A stretch of 64,000 nt of DNA from Cordia subcordata (GCA_028554755.1 JAPTOF010000002.1:13689001-13753000); one strand, 5' to 3'; counted from the stretch's first letter, positions 49,365 to 62,096 are shown. Translations and numbers: made by a program. Notes: generated by a model from the sequence alone, not told the origin.

Positions 49365-49554
49365 GATGAAAATCCTTGTTCTAGTAAGATCTTTAGAAGT
49401 TTATTTTTATTTTTACTTATTTAGTTCTTAGATTTAGCTAAATGACATTACGATGAATGTCGCCTGAATAGTTTGATGGATTCTTTTTATTTCAATATGA
49501 AACGTTGTGGTAAATTTTTGTAAGACTTGCACATGGTTTCTGTCATTTCTTGCT

Positions 49555-49955
49555 AGGCTAGCGAACAGACTTCTTGGAAAGACTCGCCTACAGTCTTGAT
49601 ATCTTTCCTTTACAATGTCGCTCTTCGTTGTGAGGCAAATGGTCTTTGCTTTTGAAAGACTAGCCTACAGTCTTCGTTGCGAGGCAAATAGTCTCAGTTT
49701 TCGAAAGACTACCCTACAGTCTTCGTTATTGCGACGAGGCTAGCGAGTAGTCTATAGTCTCGATTTTCAAAAGACTAGCCTATAGTCTTTGCTATTGCAA
49801 CGAGACTAGCAAGCAGTCTTCATTCTTTGATATAGGGCTAGCGAATAGCCTCTATCTCTGTTTACAGAAGACTCGCAAACAGTCTTTCTGTCATTCTTAA
49901 GAGATTAACAAACAGCTTCTATTTGCAAAAGACTCGCATACAGTCTTTCCATCTA
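49555..49955. repeat. Minisatellite between pol and the antisense gene
   Basis: Degenerate repeats of a unit built on gactagcctacagtcttcgt and gaggctagcgaatagtct, about ten partial copies. It is internal to the Tat element and non-coding. Confidence 0.75.
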
Positions 49956-50204
49956 ATAAGCAAAATTTTTAAATCACTGCCGATTAAAGCGCAGATGAGC
50001 AAAGAGCGTTATTAGCCAACAAAGCTGAGATAAACATAAGTAACAAAGAGGGAACCAAGGAGGTTTAAAAAAAAAGAGAGAGAGAGAAGGGGGGGGGGCT
50101 CGCATAGCAGGAGCTAGTGTAATTCGCAGTTTTGCACTTTAAGCATAAGGTATAACTTCAAAAGGTAACATATCCTGGGTAGCTTGGTAGTACAACACCA
50201 CGCG

Positions 50205-52152
50205 TTATGCATCGGCTGAACCTGGAGAAGCGGCCCCGTCCGTATTTGGAGGACCGGATATGGACATGGGATCAATGCTTAACAAGCCCCGGTCGGGACG
50301 AGGCGTTGGGGGAGTTATGATAGCTTTAAAGCAGTTGACATCAACATTTGAGTACATCTGCTGGACCTCCCGAAGGCAGTTCTTGACAGTCTGCTCAGCG
50401 GCTCTCTCTGAACTCAGCCTCGACACATTAGCAACATACTTACCAAACTTTCTGCTCTTTTTGTAATCGCTCACTGCAATGTTTCGGGCCTCTTCGATTG
50501 AAGATTCAAATTTAGATTTAAGTCCCTCCTTGGTAGCCTCAGCATTTGCAAGACTCTTCTCTACCTTCGCTCGGGATAATTGCTCTTTCTTAAGATCATC
50601 TTCTAATTTAGCACGACGTGTTTGCTCAATTATGATCTTCTTTTTAGCTTTGGCACGAGCCTTCCGTTCACTTTTAAGCAGGCGTTAGAGGTCTTGACAC
50701 TTATTTGCAATCTCAGGCACCATCATTGCAAAAGAGAAAATCTCAGAAACAAGCTGCATTAAGAAAGGCCATGAGCAATAGTAAGAGTCTAAATGCTACG
50801 TAGGGGGTGTATGTACGCACCGTGACACTTTTCCTTCTGAAATTTGAAAATACATCTTCCTCGGTTATAGTAGGAGGAGTATGGTCGGCGGGATGCGCGG
50901 TCAAGTGTTGGCCACTGCAAGAAGAGGGGACGCCTTCGGGCGGAACCCAGGATAGTGAGTCGCCTTTCTTTTTCTGCTCATGTGCGAGCCTTTCAACGAT
51001 TGCTAGGGCAGCGTCCCGTTGTTCTTCTGCATCTAAGTTAAAAAAAAAGAGGGAGAAAGGAAGAAAAAAAAAGGGGGTAGAGAGTGAGCATGGTCGTACC
51101 TGAGCCATCAGAAGAAATTGAACCGACAATTTCTAGGTCAAGCGGAAGCTTGGGAGGTTCATTATCAGAGGAGTCCTCTGCACACTCGTCCTCTTTATTT
51201 TCTTCCCCGCTTCTGTCGTCGTTTTCCATCTCATCTAAATTTCTTGAGCCAACAAAAGCGTTCGACTCAATCAGGCAGGGGGAGGGTATGAAGGAGGATG
51301 CCACGCCATCTCTGTCGGATTTACTGACCCTATTGCCAGCCCGTCTTCTCGAATAGCTTGGGGGTCTTACCCTGGGGCAGGTCATAATAGGTGGACGAAT
51401 CCCAAAATCCAGTGCGGTAACGAAGCCTCCCGCAACGAGATTGACGCGTGTGATCAAATCTCTCATACGATAAGTCTGGCTTCTAAAATCTGCAGCCAAG
51501 GCCAGCAAGGCCCGACGGGTATCCTCGCTTAATGTCGGAAGCTCATTCTTTGCGGAGGTAACCCACAGTTGGGGAACGTCCCAAACACCATGTATTTGAG
51601 CAAGCAATAAGTATTTTCCTCTCCATGAGCCATCGTCATCATATCGGTCAGGATTGAAAAGCTTGTAAGACCCGCGGGCAGTAAGAACAACCCAGCCGGG
51701 TTTCATGACAGATCGGGTGAGGGAAAACAACGTCTTGAAGATCGACACAGAAAAGCGAACTCCCTTTTGTTGCAAAAGGATGAGTGCCGCTAGCATGATC
51801 TTCCACCCACGAGGGAGCAGTTGACCAGGACTAATCCCGAAGAAGTTGAAAATAGCACACATGTGGGGATGCAAGGGAACCCGAACCCCCAAGTCAAGGA
51901 CATCTAGGAACATCGTAATATCTCCTCCAAGAGAGGAACTTGACCAGTCCGTGGGCCTCGGTTAAACCACCACAACATCTTCGCTCAATTGGTTAGATTC
52001 ACTGTAATATTTAAATTCCTCCTCTGTAGTGGTACATTGGATTCCTTCAGCAAAAAACTCCCCTATAGGTTCCCTCCGTCGCATTCCAAGATGGACTGGA
52101 TACGTAGTTTAAGATCATCTGCAGTTTGTTCGGCATGTTTACAACGCGGCAT
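50205..52152 (-). pseudogene. Antisense gene in the Tat element (Transposase_28-like plus coiled coil)
   Basis: Runs opposite to gag-pol. A possible ATG at 52152 is followed by a frameshift (near 52080) and an in-frame TAA near 51960. The main exon, 51913-51100, reads VPLHPHMCAIFNFFGISPGQ then LLPRGWKIMLAALILL, resembling the PF04195 'putative gypsy type transposon' domain. It continues with ARGSYKLFNPDRYDDDGSWR and an acidic tail. A donor (ctcag|gtacg, 51100) and acceptor (aacttag|atg, 51032) give a clean intron with a long pyrimidine tract. Exon 2 (51032 to about 50823) starts DAEEQRDAALAIVERLAHEQ. A third exon after about 50760 encodes an Ala/Lys/Glu-rich coiled coil (KKEQLSRAKVEKSLANAEAT) with one TAA near 50685, ending in a Pro/Ser tail at 50205. 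Function unknown; known only as extra ORFs of Tat-type elements. Confidence 0.7.
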
Positions 52153-52229
52153 TATGACTATTGGGAAACAGCGGTGGAAAAATCTTCTTGGGTGGATAAT
52201 GCAAAGGATGGGTTAGGCCGCCAAACCTG

Positions 52230-53795
52230 TATCGTGAGCCGTATAAGTGTTACAATCATATGCAAGAGACGATGATCTGGAGAACATAAAAAAAAGAGAG
52301 AAAAATGACAGATGGGAGGAAGTCGCCCCTAACTAGGTTCATTTGCTTGAGACAATATACTATCCTTAAAGGTGTGAGTGATAACAGTAAAGAGGGCTCT
52401 GGGGGAGAAGGCTAACGGAGTTACTAGGGGAGTTATTTCTCAATGCGTGCGGATAGGCCGCTAAGTCAGGTTCTGCGATGCATTCTTGATTGAAGGATGA
52501 AATCTGTTAAGCTTGGTTTAGCTACCTGTTGAATAAAGTAGACACATTAGATTTTAATAGTAAAGGATAAAAAGAGAGGGGGGTGTCGCATGACATGAGG
52601 AGGAGCTCGATCTTTAAGCCTTGGTCGCTACGAAGTTTCGGCCAATACTTAGGAAGCGTGGAAAGTTACTTGGTGGCTGTGCAAGCAACTAGTGGGGCGC
52701 CGAGGCTAACTCGAAGCTGTGTGTGAGATAAGAAAGAAGATAAAAGAAGCACAAATTATTTCCTTACATCCCTGGATGCTTGTGGTTTAAGGCAATAATA
52801 TTGGTATATAAACTTGAATGCATAATCGACTGGGTGGCGTTGTTTATAGTATTCAAGATGAAGAGCATGGATGCGACTAGACATGTCATTATGGTGTCGC
52901 GTGGTTCGCGAAGTGTACTTACAGCAAGTTTCTGTCATCCTAATATTGCAAGGTCTTGGCAAACGGAGCTAGCGGTGTGGCGTGGTGTCAAGATGCGAAC
53001 TCATGGGGATTTCGAGCAAATACTTCATAACCGCCTCAACCCTGCGTAGTGAGTTGAAAGAAAGCGCGAGTTTAGGGAGTTATTTGTTGATGCAAACTTT
53101 ATTGTGATGTTGCAATGGCTTAGCAAATAAGGCAGCACGCTACAATGCTATTGACAACTTCTAGCGAATGCTTGGGGAGTGTATGAGTAGTGGAGCGTGG
53201 TGCAAGGAAGAGTTGGCAGGTTTAGATCTCTTGACTGTATGAGAGGAGCGGTCGATGTAAACCCATGTGAGCTCGAGGCGTGTACCTATCGAGCGACTGA
53301 TTCTTGGAGATTTGGTTGAACTTACGTTGGGTGTTTGAGCTTGGGTATTGGGGAATTTTGTCGAGCACTTGGTGCTCTTAATGTTATATGATACCTTTGT
53401 ACGTTAGCTTTCCTTGACTTTATATTGGATACTTGGCGTGCAAAGTGTGGATTGGATGAGCTTCAAACATAAGAAGAAAGGCTTCGCTAGTAAAGAGTAT
53501 AACAGCTAGAACAAAAGAATTGGTGACGTGGCAGCATAAGTGGTAGACATCTATGACAAGGTTGTTTGATAGCACATGGCATATGAAAATGACGAGCAGA
53601 AAAAAAAACTAGAGTTCCTCGAGCATCGCGAAGCAAGTCCACAGGTGTAGTTGGAAGATGTTATTTAGAGATGTAGCATACTAGTAACTTGCACAGTGCG
53701 CGCTGCACAATAGCGACGACGTGCGGCAACTAACATTTTAGCATCGTAGGAGATCTTGCGAAGTGTCACTCTCTAAGTCGAAAGATTTCCAACTT
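52230..53795. other. Non-coding 3' region of the Tat element
   Basis: Less AT-rich than the host flank, with short frames only (for example 52780-53049 on the plus strand), none with a recognisable domain. It could hold the promoter of the antisense gene, as it lies just upstream of that gene's start. Confidence 0.45.
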
Positions 53796-53813
53796 AGAGA
53801 GTGGGGGGACAAC
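53796..53813 (+). other. Polypurine tract of the Tat element
   Basis: agagagtggggggacaac abuts the 3' LTR start TGTTTGG, the place where plus-strand priming occurs in LTR retrotransposons. Confidence 0.8.
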
Positions 53814-54335
53814 TGTTTGGGCCAAAAATAGTTAGATTCAAGAAACATGAGAGGCCCATGATTGCAATTGGGCCAAAGGTTCAATCCGATGTCTAATCTA
53901 TGGAGGGTTTGAGGTCAAGGCCTGGATGGGTCACGGCCCTACGTACCGGATAAAACCGCAAAATATGCATGGCAGCACATATGCAACTTATACATGATAG
54001 AGATAAGCATGACAACCAGGCAGACATCAATCGAAACTCGTTCGGGGAACTTGGGGACGTCAGGGACTCTTTAGCTATAAAAGGACTCAATATCAGAGAG
54101 GTAAGGGTGACGAAAAAAACATTAATTTGCATACATACAAATAGCTCATCATATAATTCTCTTCTTTTTGAGAAAACGACTAAGAAATGAGCGTTGGAGT
54201 ACCTTTGGCCGACACCACACCGGTGTCAAGGGTTTTGTCGTTCATCTCTTGGTCTTTCTTTGGTCTTGCAGGTTATTAGGGCCCAAGTCAACCCAACCCG
54301 AGATTAATCCAAGATTGTAGAATTCTCCCTCTACA
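53814..54335 (+). repeat. 3' LTR of the Tat element
   Basis: 522 bp, begins TGTTTGGGCC and ends CCCTCTACA, then the target duplication GTAGT. The main cluster of differences from the 5' LTR is around 54178-54200. Confidence 0.9.
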
Positions 54336-54363
54336 GTAGTGGTTTTTATCTCCATAAGGATAA

Positions 54364-54460
54364 TACAAACATTTTACAAAAGAAAGGGTTTGAAACCAAT
54401 AAGTTGTTGGTAAGGCAGTGGTGGTTTTATCTCCATAAGAAGGATAATACAAATTTCAGA
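54364..54460. repeat. Host tandem duplication at the Tat insertion site
   Basis: The block from acattttacaaaagaa through gttggtaaggcag lies just left of the element (about 43290-43340) and again to its right (54370-54418). 'ggtttttatctccataag' also occurs twice (54342 and about 54422). The target was therefore already a tandem repeat before the insertion. Confidence 0.7.
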
Positions 54461-54928
54461 TCTTGGAAAGTGTACTTATTAGAAAAGATTTCCTTTACTG
54501 CTCCCTGTCTCGTAGGGATTAGTTTCATTATGATTTGGTGATACATCAACTAAAAAAAAAAGAAAAAAAATTACTCAGGGAATACCTTAGCTCCAAAAAA
54601 AAAAAAGTTTAAAATTGCCTGGTTCTCCAAGTCTACGAATTTGGAGTGCTACAGTGTTATTCAACTTCTTGGTGAGACTAATAATAAGTCATCAAAATTT
54701 TAACTTAAATTCATTCATTGATGTTGCATCATTCATTCTATGTCAAATCTTCTAATTTTTCCTTTTTAACATTTGATCCACGTAAGTAGTTAAGTATTTC
54801 AACTACATTTTACCCAAGTATAGATATATTTTGGTGCCAATAGTACATGATTGAGATTCCTTCTCATTGGAAAATTGCAAAATTTTCTTTACTGGACTAA
54901 CGAAGTTATGTTTCTATATTAAAGTAGG

Positions 54929-55338
54929 GTTAATTCTTCCACAAGTCCTTAAATTGTGGTTTATGAGATATTTTGGTTCTTAAACTATAAACTGAGTCTT
55001 TTGGTCCCTAAACTATTAATTATTGGATATCAGTAGTCCTTTTAGTAATTTCCTTCCAAAATAGTAACCTTACAGATAGTACTTTTAGCTATTTATGTGC
55101 CATGTTCAAGCGAATACCCTTAGTTTTTAAACAAAAATGACTAGTTTCTAGAGAAGAATTTCTAAAAAAAGCTAATGGTGTCTAATAATTAATAGTTGAG
55201 AATAAAAAAGCCTTAGTTACTTTAATAGTTCGAGATCAAATATCCCGCATAGTACAGGATAAAAAGACTTACTTTAGTTATTCAAGACCAAATGTTTCGA
55301 ATGCCATCATTCTAGGGCCGGTAGAGGAATTAACCCAT
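54929..55338. mobile_element. MITE-like foldback element (about 410 bp)
   Basis: Starts gggttaattcttccacaag and ends with the inverted aggaattaaccc, with partial inverted similarity of the 'ggtccctaaactattaatt' type inside. No coding capacity. Flanking bases do not give an unambiguous duplication. Confidence 0.5.
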
Positions 55339-57725
55339 TACAATATTAAACAAACTTCTATAAATAGTATTAATAATTCAAATTAATAATGTCTGTTTAC
55401 TAACGTGCATTATGTCAAACATTTTTTCAAACATCCAACAAAAAAACATATCCCAAAAATCAAAAAGAAAAAAAATTGCACAATAGGCTTGAAGTGATTT
55501 TCCTTGACTTACAAATGTTTTTCACTTAAAATTCGGTAGGGGTTGCGTGAATGCAGGCTCCTGCTACCACAAATTATGACGTAGGCTCAACCACTTGGGT
55601 TGACCTTAGGCGGGCACCCTTTCGAAGTGCAATGGAAGTCTCCAACCAAGGCCATGGGCCTTCTTGATCGTCCATCAACCCTTTCCAGGTAAGTATGTCG
55701 CAAAGTTGCACGCCTGTTGTAGACCTTGGTCTCGCCCCTCTTTTGCTTTAACCTGTCGAAATGGGACGAAATTTTAGTTTGAAAAGCCTCTTTTGTGAAT
55801 CCAACGATTATGTACACTAAAAATTTTTAGTATTAGATTAAGCTGATAATAATTGACTTCAATAATTATTTCAAATACTTCTTAACTGGCTGTTTGGAAA
55901 TTGGAATAAATGAATTTCGAAAAATTTCGTGGAATTCATTTGGAAATCTAATTTCTTATGTTTGGAAATGCTACTCCAAAAATGAATTCATTTTCAAATC
56001 TATGATTTACAAATATTGGATTTGTTCACACTTTGCCCAAATCCTAATTCAAGAGGCCAAATTTGTAATTCCACAAAAATCAATTCTACAAAAGATTCTA
56101 TAATGACTTCAAAAAAAAAAATCATAATTACAAATGGCTTAACGGCTCATTTTTTTCCCCTTAGATTAGAGGTGCAATAAATAGGTATTAATTTCCAAGA
56201 ATAATGAAAAATATTACTTATTATTTATTATCTGTTAATATTAACATTATATATTACCAATATGCAATAAATAGGCATTATGGATTGGTTTGCTTTTTAT
56301 AAAAATCAAAACCTAACTGATTCCATTAATTTTCAACATCAAATCATTTATCGGGCAAGTATTCGTCGGTTTCGAATTTAAACCTCAACCCCTGTCATAT
56401 CTACAAAACCTCCTTACAGTCTTTCTCTTTTGACCTTTTCACTGTCTAGTATCCAACCCACTCCATTCGCACTGAACATATATTTGTAAGCAAAATTCAA
56501 TGGATTTGAAAATGGCTAATTTATAATTACAGTTGTTAAATATAAAAAAATTTAATTATAGCCATTTACTTTAGAGTTTAGGTCATGGATTCAAAACTTA
56601 TTGTCACCTATTTAAAAATATTATATTGTCCATGTGCTCTGATACCATAGTGAAATTACTATTTTCTCTAAAAAAATTTAAGTTTGTAGAGAGATTTGGT
56701 TATATTTATTTACTATTATACTTAACAGTTGATACGATCAATTCAGCTCTCAATCGTCGACAAGAATACAAAACATGTTCCTTTAACTATAGTCACTTTG
56801 GAAGAGAACTTTGGATTTCATGGTGACACTTATAGACAACTTCAAGCTTGCCCTAGCATGAAATTTTCTACACAAACAAAGGTCATTTCTACTCTCTATG
56901 TTGAACAAAGGATGACCATAGAGGAGAAGGCACTTACATGGTATACCAGCTAGAGTTCAAGCCAAGCTCAAGAGTGAAGAATTGAAGAAGATCATCATCA
57001 AAGTCCTTGGTAAGTTCAAAGAAGTTATATCACCTAGAACAACACCCTCTGGCCTATGCCAAAGAAGTGGACCCTTAAATTGAGTTCACTTAACATCTTG
57101 TACGAGCCAAAAGAAATGGGCAGTTTGCTTCAGGAGACGCGATTCTCAGCCAATCTCCAAATGAGTAAAGCAATTGGCACGAGCCTGTTTAAAATGAGAA
57201 CTGGTCAAAAAAACTTTTGCTCCACACACCATGGAGTTGAAGTCCAAATTCCAAAAAAAAGTAACCCTTTAACCCACAGTTTAGCTCAAGGATTAGCATG
57301 GCTAGTCTAGCGAATTTCATAAGAACATGTCTTAAAGAAATAGCTGACAAAATGATAAAAGTGAAGTGAATTGTCTGGTACTTGTTAGGTAAACCAAAGA
57401 GTTTGGTGAGGGATAGTACAAATTAGACTTGTCACTAAAAGCTAAGGATCCATTTTGTGTTGTAGATGAGTAGGCTAGAATTGTACCATGACACAAGCAT
57501 GAACCAAGTCAAGGAAGACCTATGCCAGTATCGATAAAAATGGTTAACGTAGATTCCTATGAGAAGAAGGCTGATTTCATTGAAACAATTAGTGTGGTTT
57601 GTAAAAGAGGACTCCCTCAACATGCGTGCGTGCCTATTACGGCTGTTGGAAGGGCTTACCTGTAAGTAAGGCAAGTAATGAAATAGGAAACCCACTTGCT
57701 TTCTCAACCATTCCTACTCTCTCAT
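55339..57725. other. AT-rich intergenic, no supported gene
   Basis: Short open frames (for example 56729-56953, 57056-57310, and 55817-55587 on the minus strand) show no domain I recognise. A stretch at 55870-56110, rich in 'tttggaaat' and 'gaattc' motifs, looks MITE-like but lacks clear ends. Confidence 0.4.
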
Positions 57726-57726
57726 A

Positions 57727-57760
57727 TACTATAATATAATATAATATAATATAATATATC
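57727..57760. repeat. (TATAA)n microsatellite
   Basis: About six pentanucleotide units of ataat/tataa. Confidence 0.9.
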
Positions 57761-59641
57761 AAAAGTGTCACTCCTAGCCTCTCGTCTATTATAATGTAAT
57801 CTATCAAAATGTCAAAAAAAAAAAAAAGATATGTATTAGTAATTATGAGTCAAAACTTTAAAATACATATGAGTCAAAACTTCAAAGTACATATATACAT
57901 ACTAGGGAAGGAAACAAAAGAGTTATAGTTGCATTGGAGATAAACTCACATTTTTTCAAATAATTCACCCACCTTAACACCCTCTTACCATGATTATAAT
58001 AGTAATTCCCCACTTTATTATCTTTTCTCACATCCCAAAAATTTTCCCTTTAAAAAGCTTGAGTCGACATTGAAAAAAACCCACAATAACATGCAAAGGC
58101 CAGTTTGTAGTTGTAGTAGGTTAAGAATCAGATATGCTTTATGTTTGAAAAGAGTAGCAACTGCCAGTTCAAAAGGATATGATTTCATTGAAAACTTAAA
58201 AAAATGCACGACACCCAATGGATATTCAAATTATATCTATTCATATTAATTGTTTAGAAACATAACATATATTGTTCTTTATTTGATAAAATTGAGTATT
58301 AAATTCTATTTTCCATTTTCTTTTCCCTTCTATGTTATTTTTGGGTAGATAAAGTGATACAAATGATAGACAATATATAAGTCGCATTCTCTCATATACG
58401 AACACAATGTTTAATTATAAATTTAGCCTCGCAATGATACTTCTATAGTGCCTAAACACAAAGACCTTGTAAGAGTCATGATACTTAAAAACAAATACTG
58501 CATAGAAAATAAGGTACCTAAAAACAAAGATCCTTACAAAACAAAAATGTAGATGAGGAGCAAAACCCAATTTCCTGTTTTTGAGAGGGTGAGGATGGTG
58601 GAGGTATTGGCTATCTTTTCTCATTATAGAGATGCATACACACCATTGTTTCCCATCAAACCCAAAAGCTATATGAAATGCTCCGAGACCAAAACTCCAC
58701 GCACAAGTGTGATAAGTGTTGTAGGCTAAGGAATAATTATCTCGACCAAATGTTTACTAAACTGAGTCATATCTTCGTCGTGACATTCACAAAATATTTA
58801 GCAAGTGAACACTTAATCATCAATCAAGCACGAGCCTAGTGAAAGTGAGAAAATTTCAATTGCTATGGCTATTCTGGATCTCGGAGAAGGATATATAGAT
58901 TACTTAGGCACTTAAAGCTAATGTTCCCATAACATAATCACCCACACATATTAACCATAGCCACCAAACAAAACATGTCACACCCTTCACCATCCTCACC
59001 AAATTTAATTCCCTTCAAGAATATTCACAAATTAATAAAAGAAATTCCTAAAAAATATTAAATAAAAAATAATTAAAAATACTTTAGCGAGCTATGATCT
59101 CTTGTAAAGCCAAAGACCATTCGAAGCAAAGATTTCTTCTTTTTGTACTGATAAGTTAGAAAGATGAGAGCAAATGTAAAATATAAAGAAACTATATTGA
59201 AGGTTGCAAAGTAGAAGAAAGAGAAGTCACCTGATTAAGGGCCTTTTGAAATAATCTTGTCTTAAATCTAAAATTTGATAAGTATTTTATTTGATAAGTG
59301 TTATAAGAAATAACTGTCTGATATAATAAGACTATTTGATTTTGTAGCCTGGGCTAAAAATATCTTATAAATGACTTATTTATGATTAAATAATAAATTA
59401 TAGAATATAAAATATTAATTAATTATTTAATCTTTTAATTTATAATTATTATTTTTATTTTTTGTATTTTAGTATTTTAATTTAGTTTATTATTAATTAT
59501 TAATTTTTTAATTTTTAATTTTTTGAAAATTTCAATTTCTTTAAGTTTTTTATTTTTATTTTAAAATTTTACTCTTAAAATCCTAATTGTTCTAAATTTT
59601 AATTTAATTTTTTAATTGAAAGTATTGTTGAAAATATGAAT

Positions 59642-59685
<44 letters not shown>

Positions 59686-60324
59686 ATTTCTAACATATAC
59701 TAGCTATACCTCATAAGATATAAGTATCCTAAACCAACTTATCTTTTATAACTACAAATAAGATATGTTATGAAAAGTACCTTATAAGCGTGTAGGTGGC
59801 AATATAACTAAAGAAGGAGGGGGGGGGAGGGGTGAATTTAGTTATTATAAAATTTTTCTTCCTTTTTTTTAATTAAAATCAATTACATAAAATGCAAACA
59901 AAATCAATTCAAAGCACAAATATGATATTCCTTAAGTGGATATAAATATAATTAAGCAAAATAATCGACTTTTTAGCATAAAAATAATAAGCACATTAGT
60001 TGAGGCATTTCATCGAACATGCTGAGTGCAATAGTAAAAATAGCGAGAAATCAAGGGGGGGGGGGAGAGAGAGAGAGAGAGAACCCGTTTTTAGATGATT
60101 TGGCAAAGCCTACATCCATCACCTAAGAATTCTTCCCTTTAAGACTTGAACTAATCCTCCACTATCAAGTTTCTTCAAAAGTTGGTGAAGCTTAAACTAA
60201 CTCTTTACACCTCTTTGGATCCAATCCAAAGAACCCAAGCAAAAAACCCTCTTTTTGTTAAAGATTTCCCCACACTCAAAGAGCTCCACAATCTTCCCAA
60301 GATAATCAAGTTATGGTGTGTATG
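57761..60324. other. AT-rich intergenic with simple repeats
   Basis: No gene supported. Contains a (TA)n tract (59646-59686), a G-run (59818-59828), and a G-run followed by (GA)n (60055-60083). The stretch 59236-59800 has gataag/cttatc motifs on both sides that may be a worn foldback element. Confidence 0.45.
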
Positions 60325-62096
60325 TGATGTCGTGTTACGAGAGCAAGCTCTAAAAGACCCACAAGCGTACGGATCGTGCAATATAGTGTGTACGAGTGCA
60401 GGTGTCGAACAACAGGGAGGCGTGAATAATGTGAATGAATCCTATGCTTGATGTTCTAAAAGGAGCTAAAAAAACAGATCTAACTAGGTGAATTTCTTCT
60501 TGTGAGATTTTGGATTATTGGGAGCTCTATGTAAACGAAATAAAACTAAACTATGAATAAAAACAAATGGAAACGCAAGTTGATTAAGAGGAAACTAACA
60601 ATTGAAAAGGGATAGGGTGACTTCGACTTATGAATAAGTAATTCTATACTCAAATGCTATGGGATTAAGGGATGATGGCTAACTATCATAAGTACTCTTA
60701 ACTAGGTTGCTAGTTAATGTCCTGATTTCCCCCTAGGACTCGATGCAGGTCCGTCCTAGCGGCGCCTCCTAGAGCTACGGCGTGGTCCTTATGACCTAGG
60801 GCCTCAAGATTGACTAACTAACTTCCTAGGTGGCTTAAAATGAACCTACCTTAGTACCTAAACCGTTGGCTGGGTTTAAAGCCAAGACCTAGTGTTGCTA
60901 AGGTCGACTAAATCTATCCCAAACCTATTGGCTGGATTTAAAGCCAAAGGAGACTCGATCTAGACTAGCCCTAAATTATGCTTCGTCATTCTAAAGTCAT
61001 TACAGCAGGATTTCACTTGCTAGCGCGTGCATAAAATGCAATATTAAAGTTATGCTCGTTACTAGGCATGCAAATACGCATATAGACATGAATAAAAGCA
61101 TTACCCACTTCATAGCATCCATATATAAACACATAGACATGGGTATAACATGGATTAGATGTGTTTAGTAACAAACAAACTTTAATTTGTATACATGTTA
61201 CTCATCTAGGCATTTTATCAAACACATAGACATGAATGAAAGAACACCCAATTAAACAAGACAAATCAAAACATATATATATATATATTCAGCCATCATA
61301 TCCCATATCATAAGAGTATAAAATTAACCCATTACATAAGTTTAATCACCCTATACAAGCCTACTCAGACATAATGGAAAATAGAATGAAAGAGATATAA
61401 CGAAACTCCCCTTTCATCCTAGCGAATTTAGATCACGGCTTGTGAACAATCTTGATTCCAAAGCGTTTGAATCCTCCCAACTAAGCTTGGTTCTTGATGA
61501 AAAGTGTGTGAAAAGGGTGTGGGAGGCGGCTAGAGATTAGGGTTAAGTGTGTGAGAGGTTAGGTGTGAAGTACGTGTTTTTTTTGCTCCCCCCCAAATTC
61601 TTCCGCATCGGGCTTTATTTATAAGTTCGCGCATAGCAGGTCGACCGGCCTCTGGAGTACTCGACCGGCTTTCTAGTGGAGCTCTCTGGAGTGGCCGGTC
61701 GACCTAGCCGGTCGACCGGCTCTTGAAGGGGGGGTCGTCCGGCTTTTCGATGAAGCTTTCTGGAGTGGTCGGTCGACCTAGTCGGTCGACCGGTTTTTCT
61801 TTCATGGTCGTCCGGCTGACTTCCTTCATCTTTTCGGCCTTCTCTTTTCGACCCTTGCATGTCTCATCTTCATCACCTTTCATCATCCAATCTTGATCTT
61901 AACCCAAAATCCGCCTAAATCATTGAAAACAAGCAATTAGTGTAGCAATTTATCTCTTAAACTCAATATGCACATTTGTTCATGCTTAAGCCTATTCCTA
62001 TCAAAAGTACTACACTAATGCATCATTATAAGCATTCAACACCTCTAAAATATAAGTAAATGGCAATGCAAACACACACCAAATCACAACTCATCA
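60325..62096 (-). repeat. LTR of the right-edge gypsy element (1772 bp)
   Basis: On the minus strand begins TGATGAGTTG right after a purine-rich aaggtttgggggtgt and ends CATCA at 60325. Matches the solo LTR at 17304-19038 in end sequences and internal blocks. Near 61640-61810 it carries a short array of ggtcgaccggc-type motifs, GC-rich compared with its surroundings. Confidence 0.8.
61637..61815. repeat. GTCGACCGG motif cluster within the LTR
   Basis: Repeated ggtcgaccggc, gtcggtcgacc and tcgaccggct motifs in two ~90-bp imperfect tandem copies (each with a tggagtggccggtcgaccta-like core). Minus-strand open frames here are only the repeat. Confidence 0.75.

Larger units (their letters stand above)
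43345..54335 (+). mobile_element. Ty3/gypsy retrotransposon, Tat lineage, ~11 kb, degenerate
   Basis: Direct LTRs (43345-43864 and 53814-54335), flanked by the exact 5-bp duplication GTAGT (43340-43344 and 54336-54340). Order: LTR, primer site, gag, protease, RT, RNase H, a second archaeal-type RNase H, integrase, a minisatellite, an opposite-strand gene, polypurine tract, LTR. RT before integrase marks Ty3/gypsy. The second RNase H and the extra antisense gene mark the Tat group. The coding part carries several stops and shifts. By eye the two LTRs differ at roughly 30 of 520 positions, mostly transitions, so the copy is not recent. It sits about 0.85 kb downstream of the TFIIIC stop codon, in the same orientation. 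Confidence 0.93.

Noticed and set aside
56626..57310. Possible gypsy or copia fragment
   Set aside because: A few strings hint at a retroelement linker, but no protease, RT, RNase H or integrase motif could be read in any frame.
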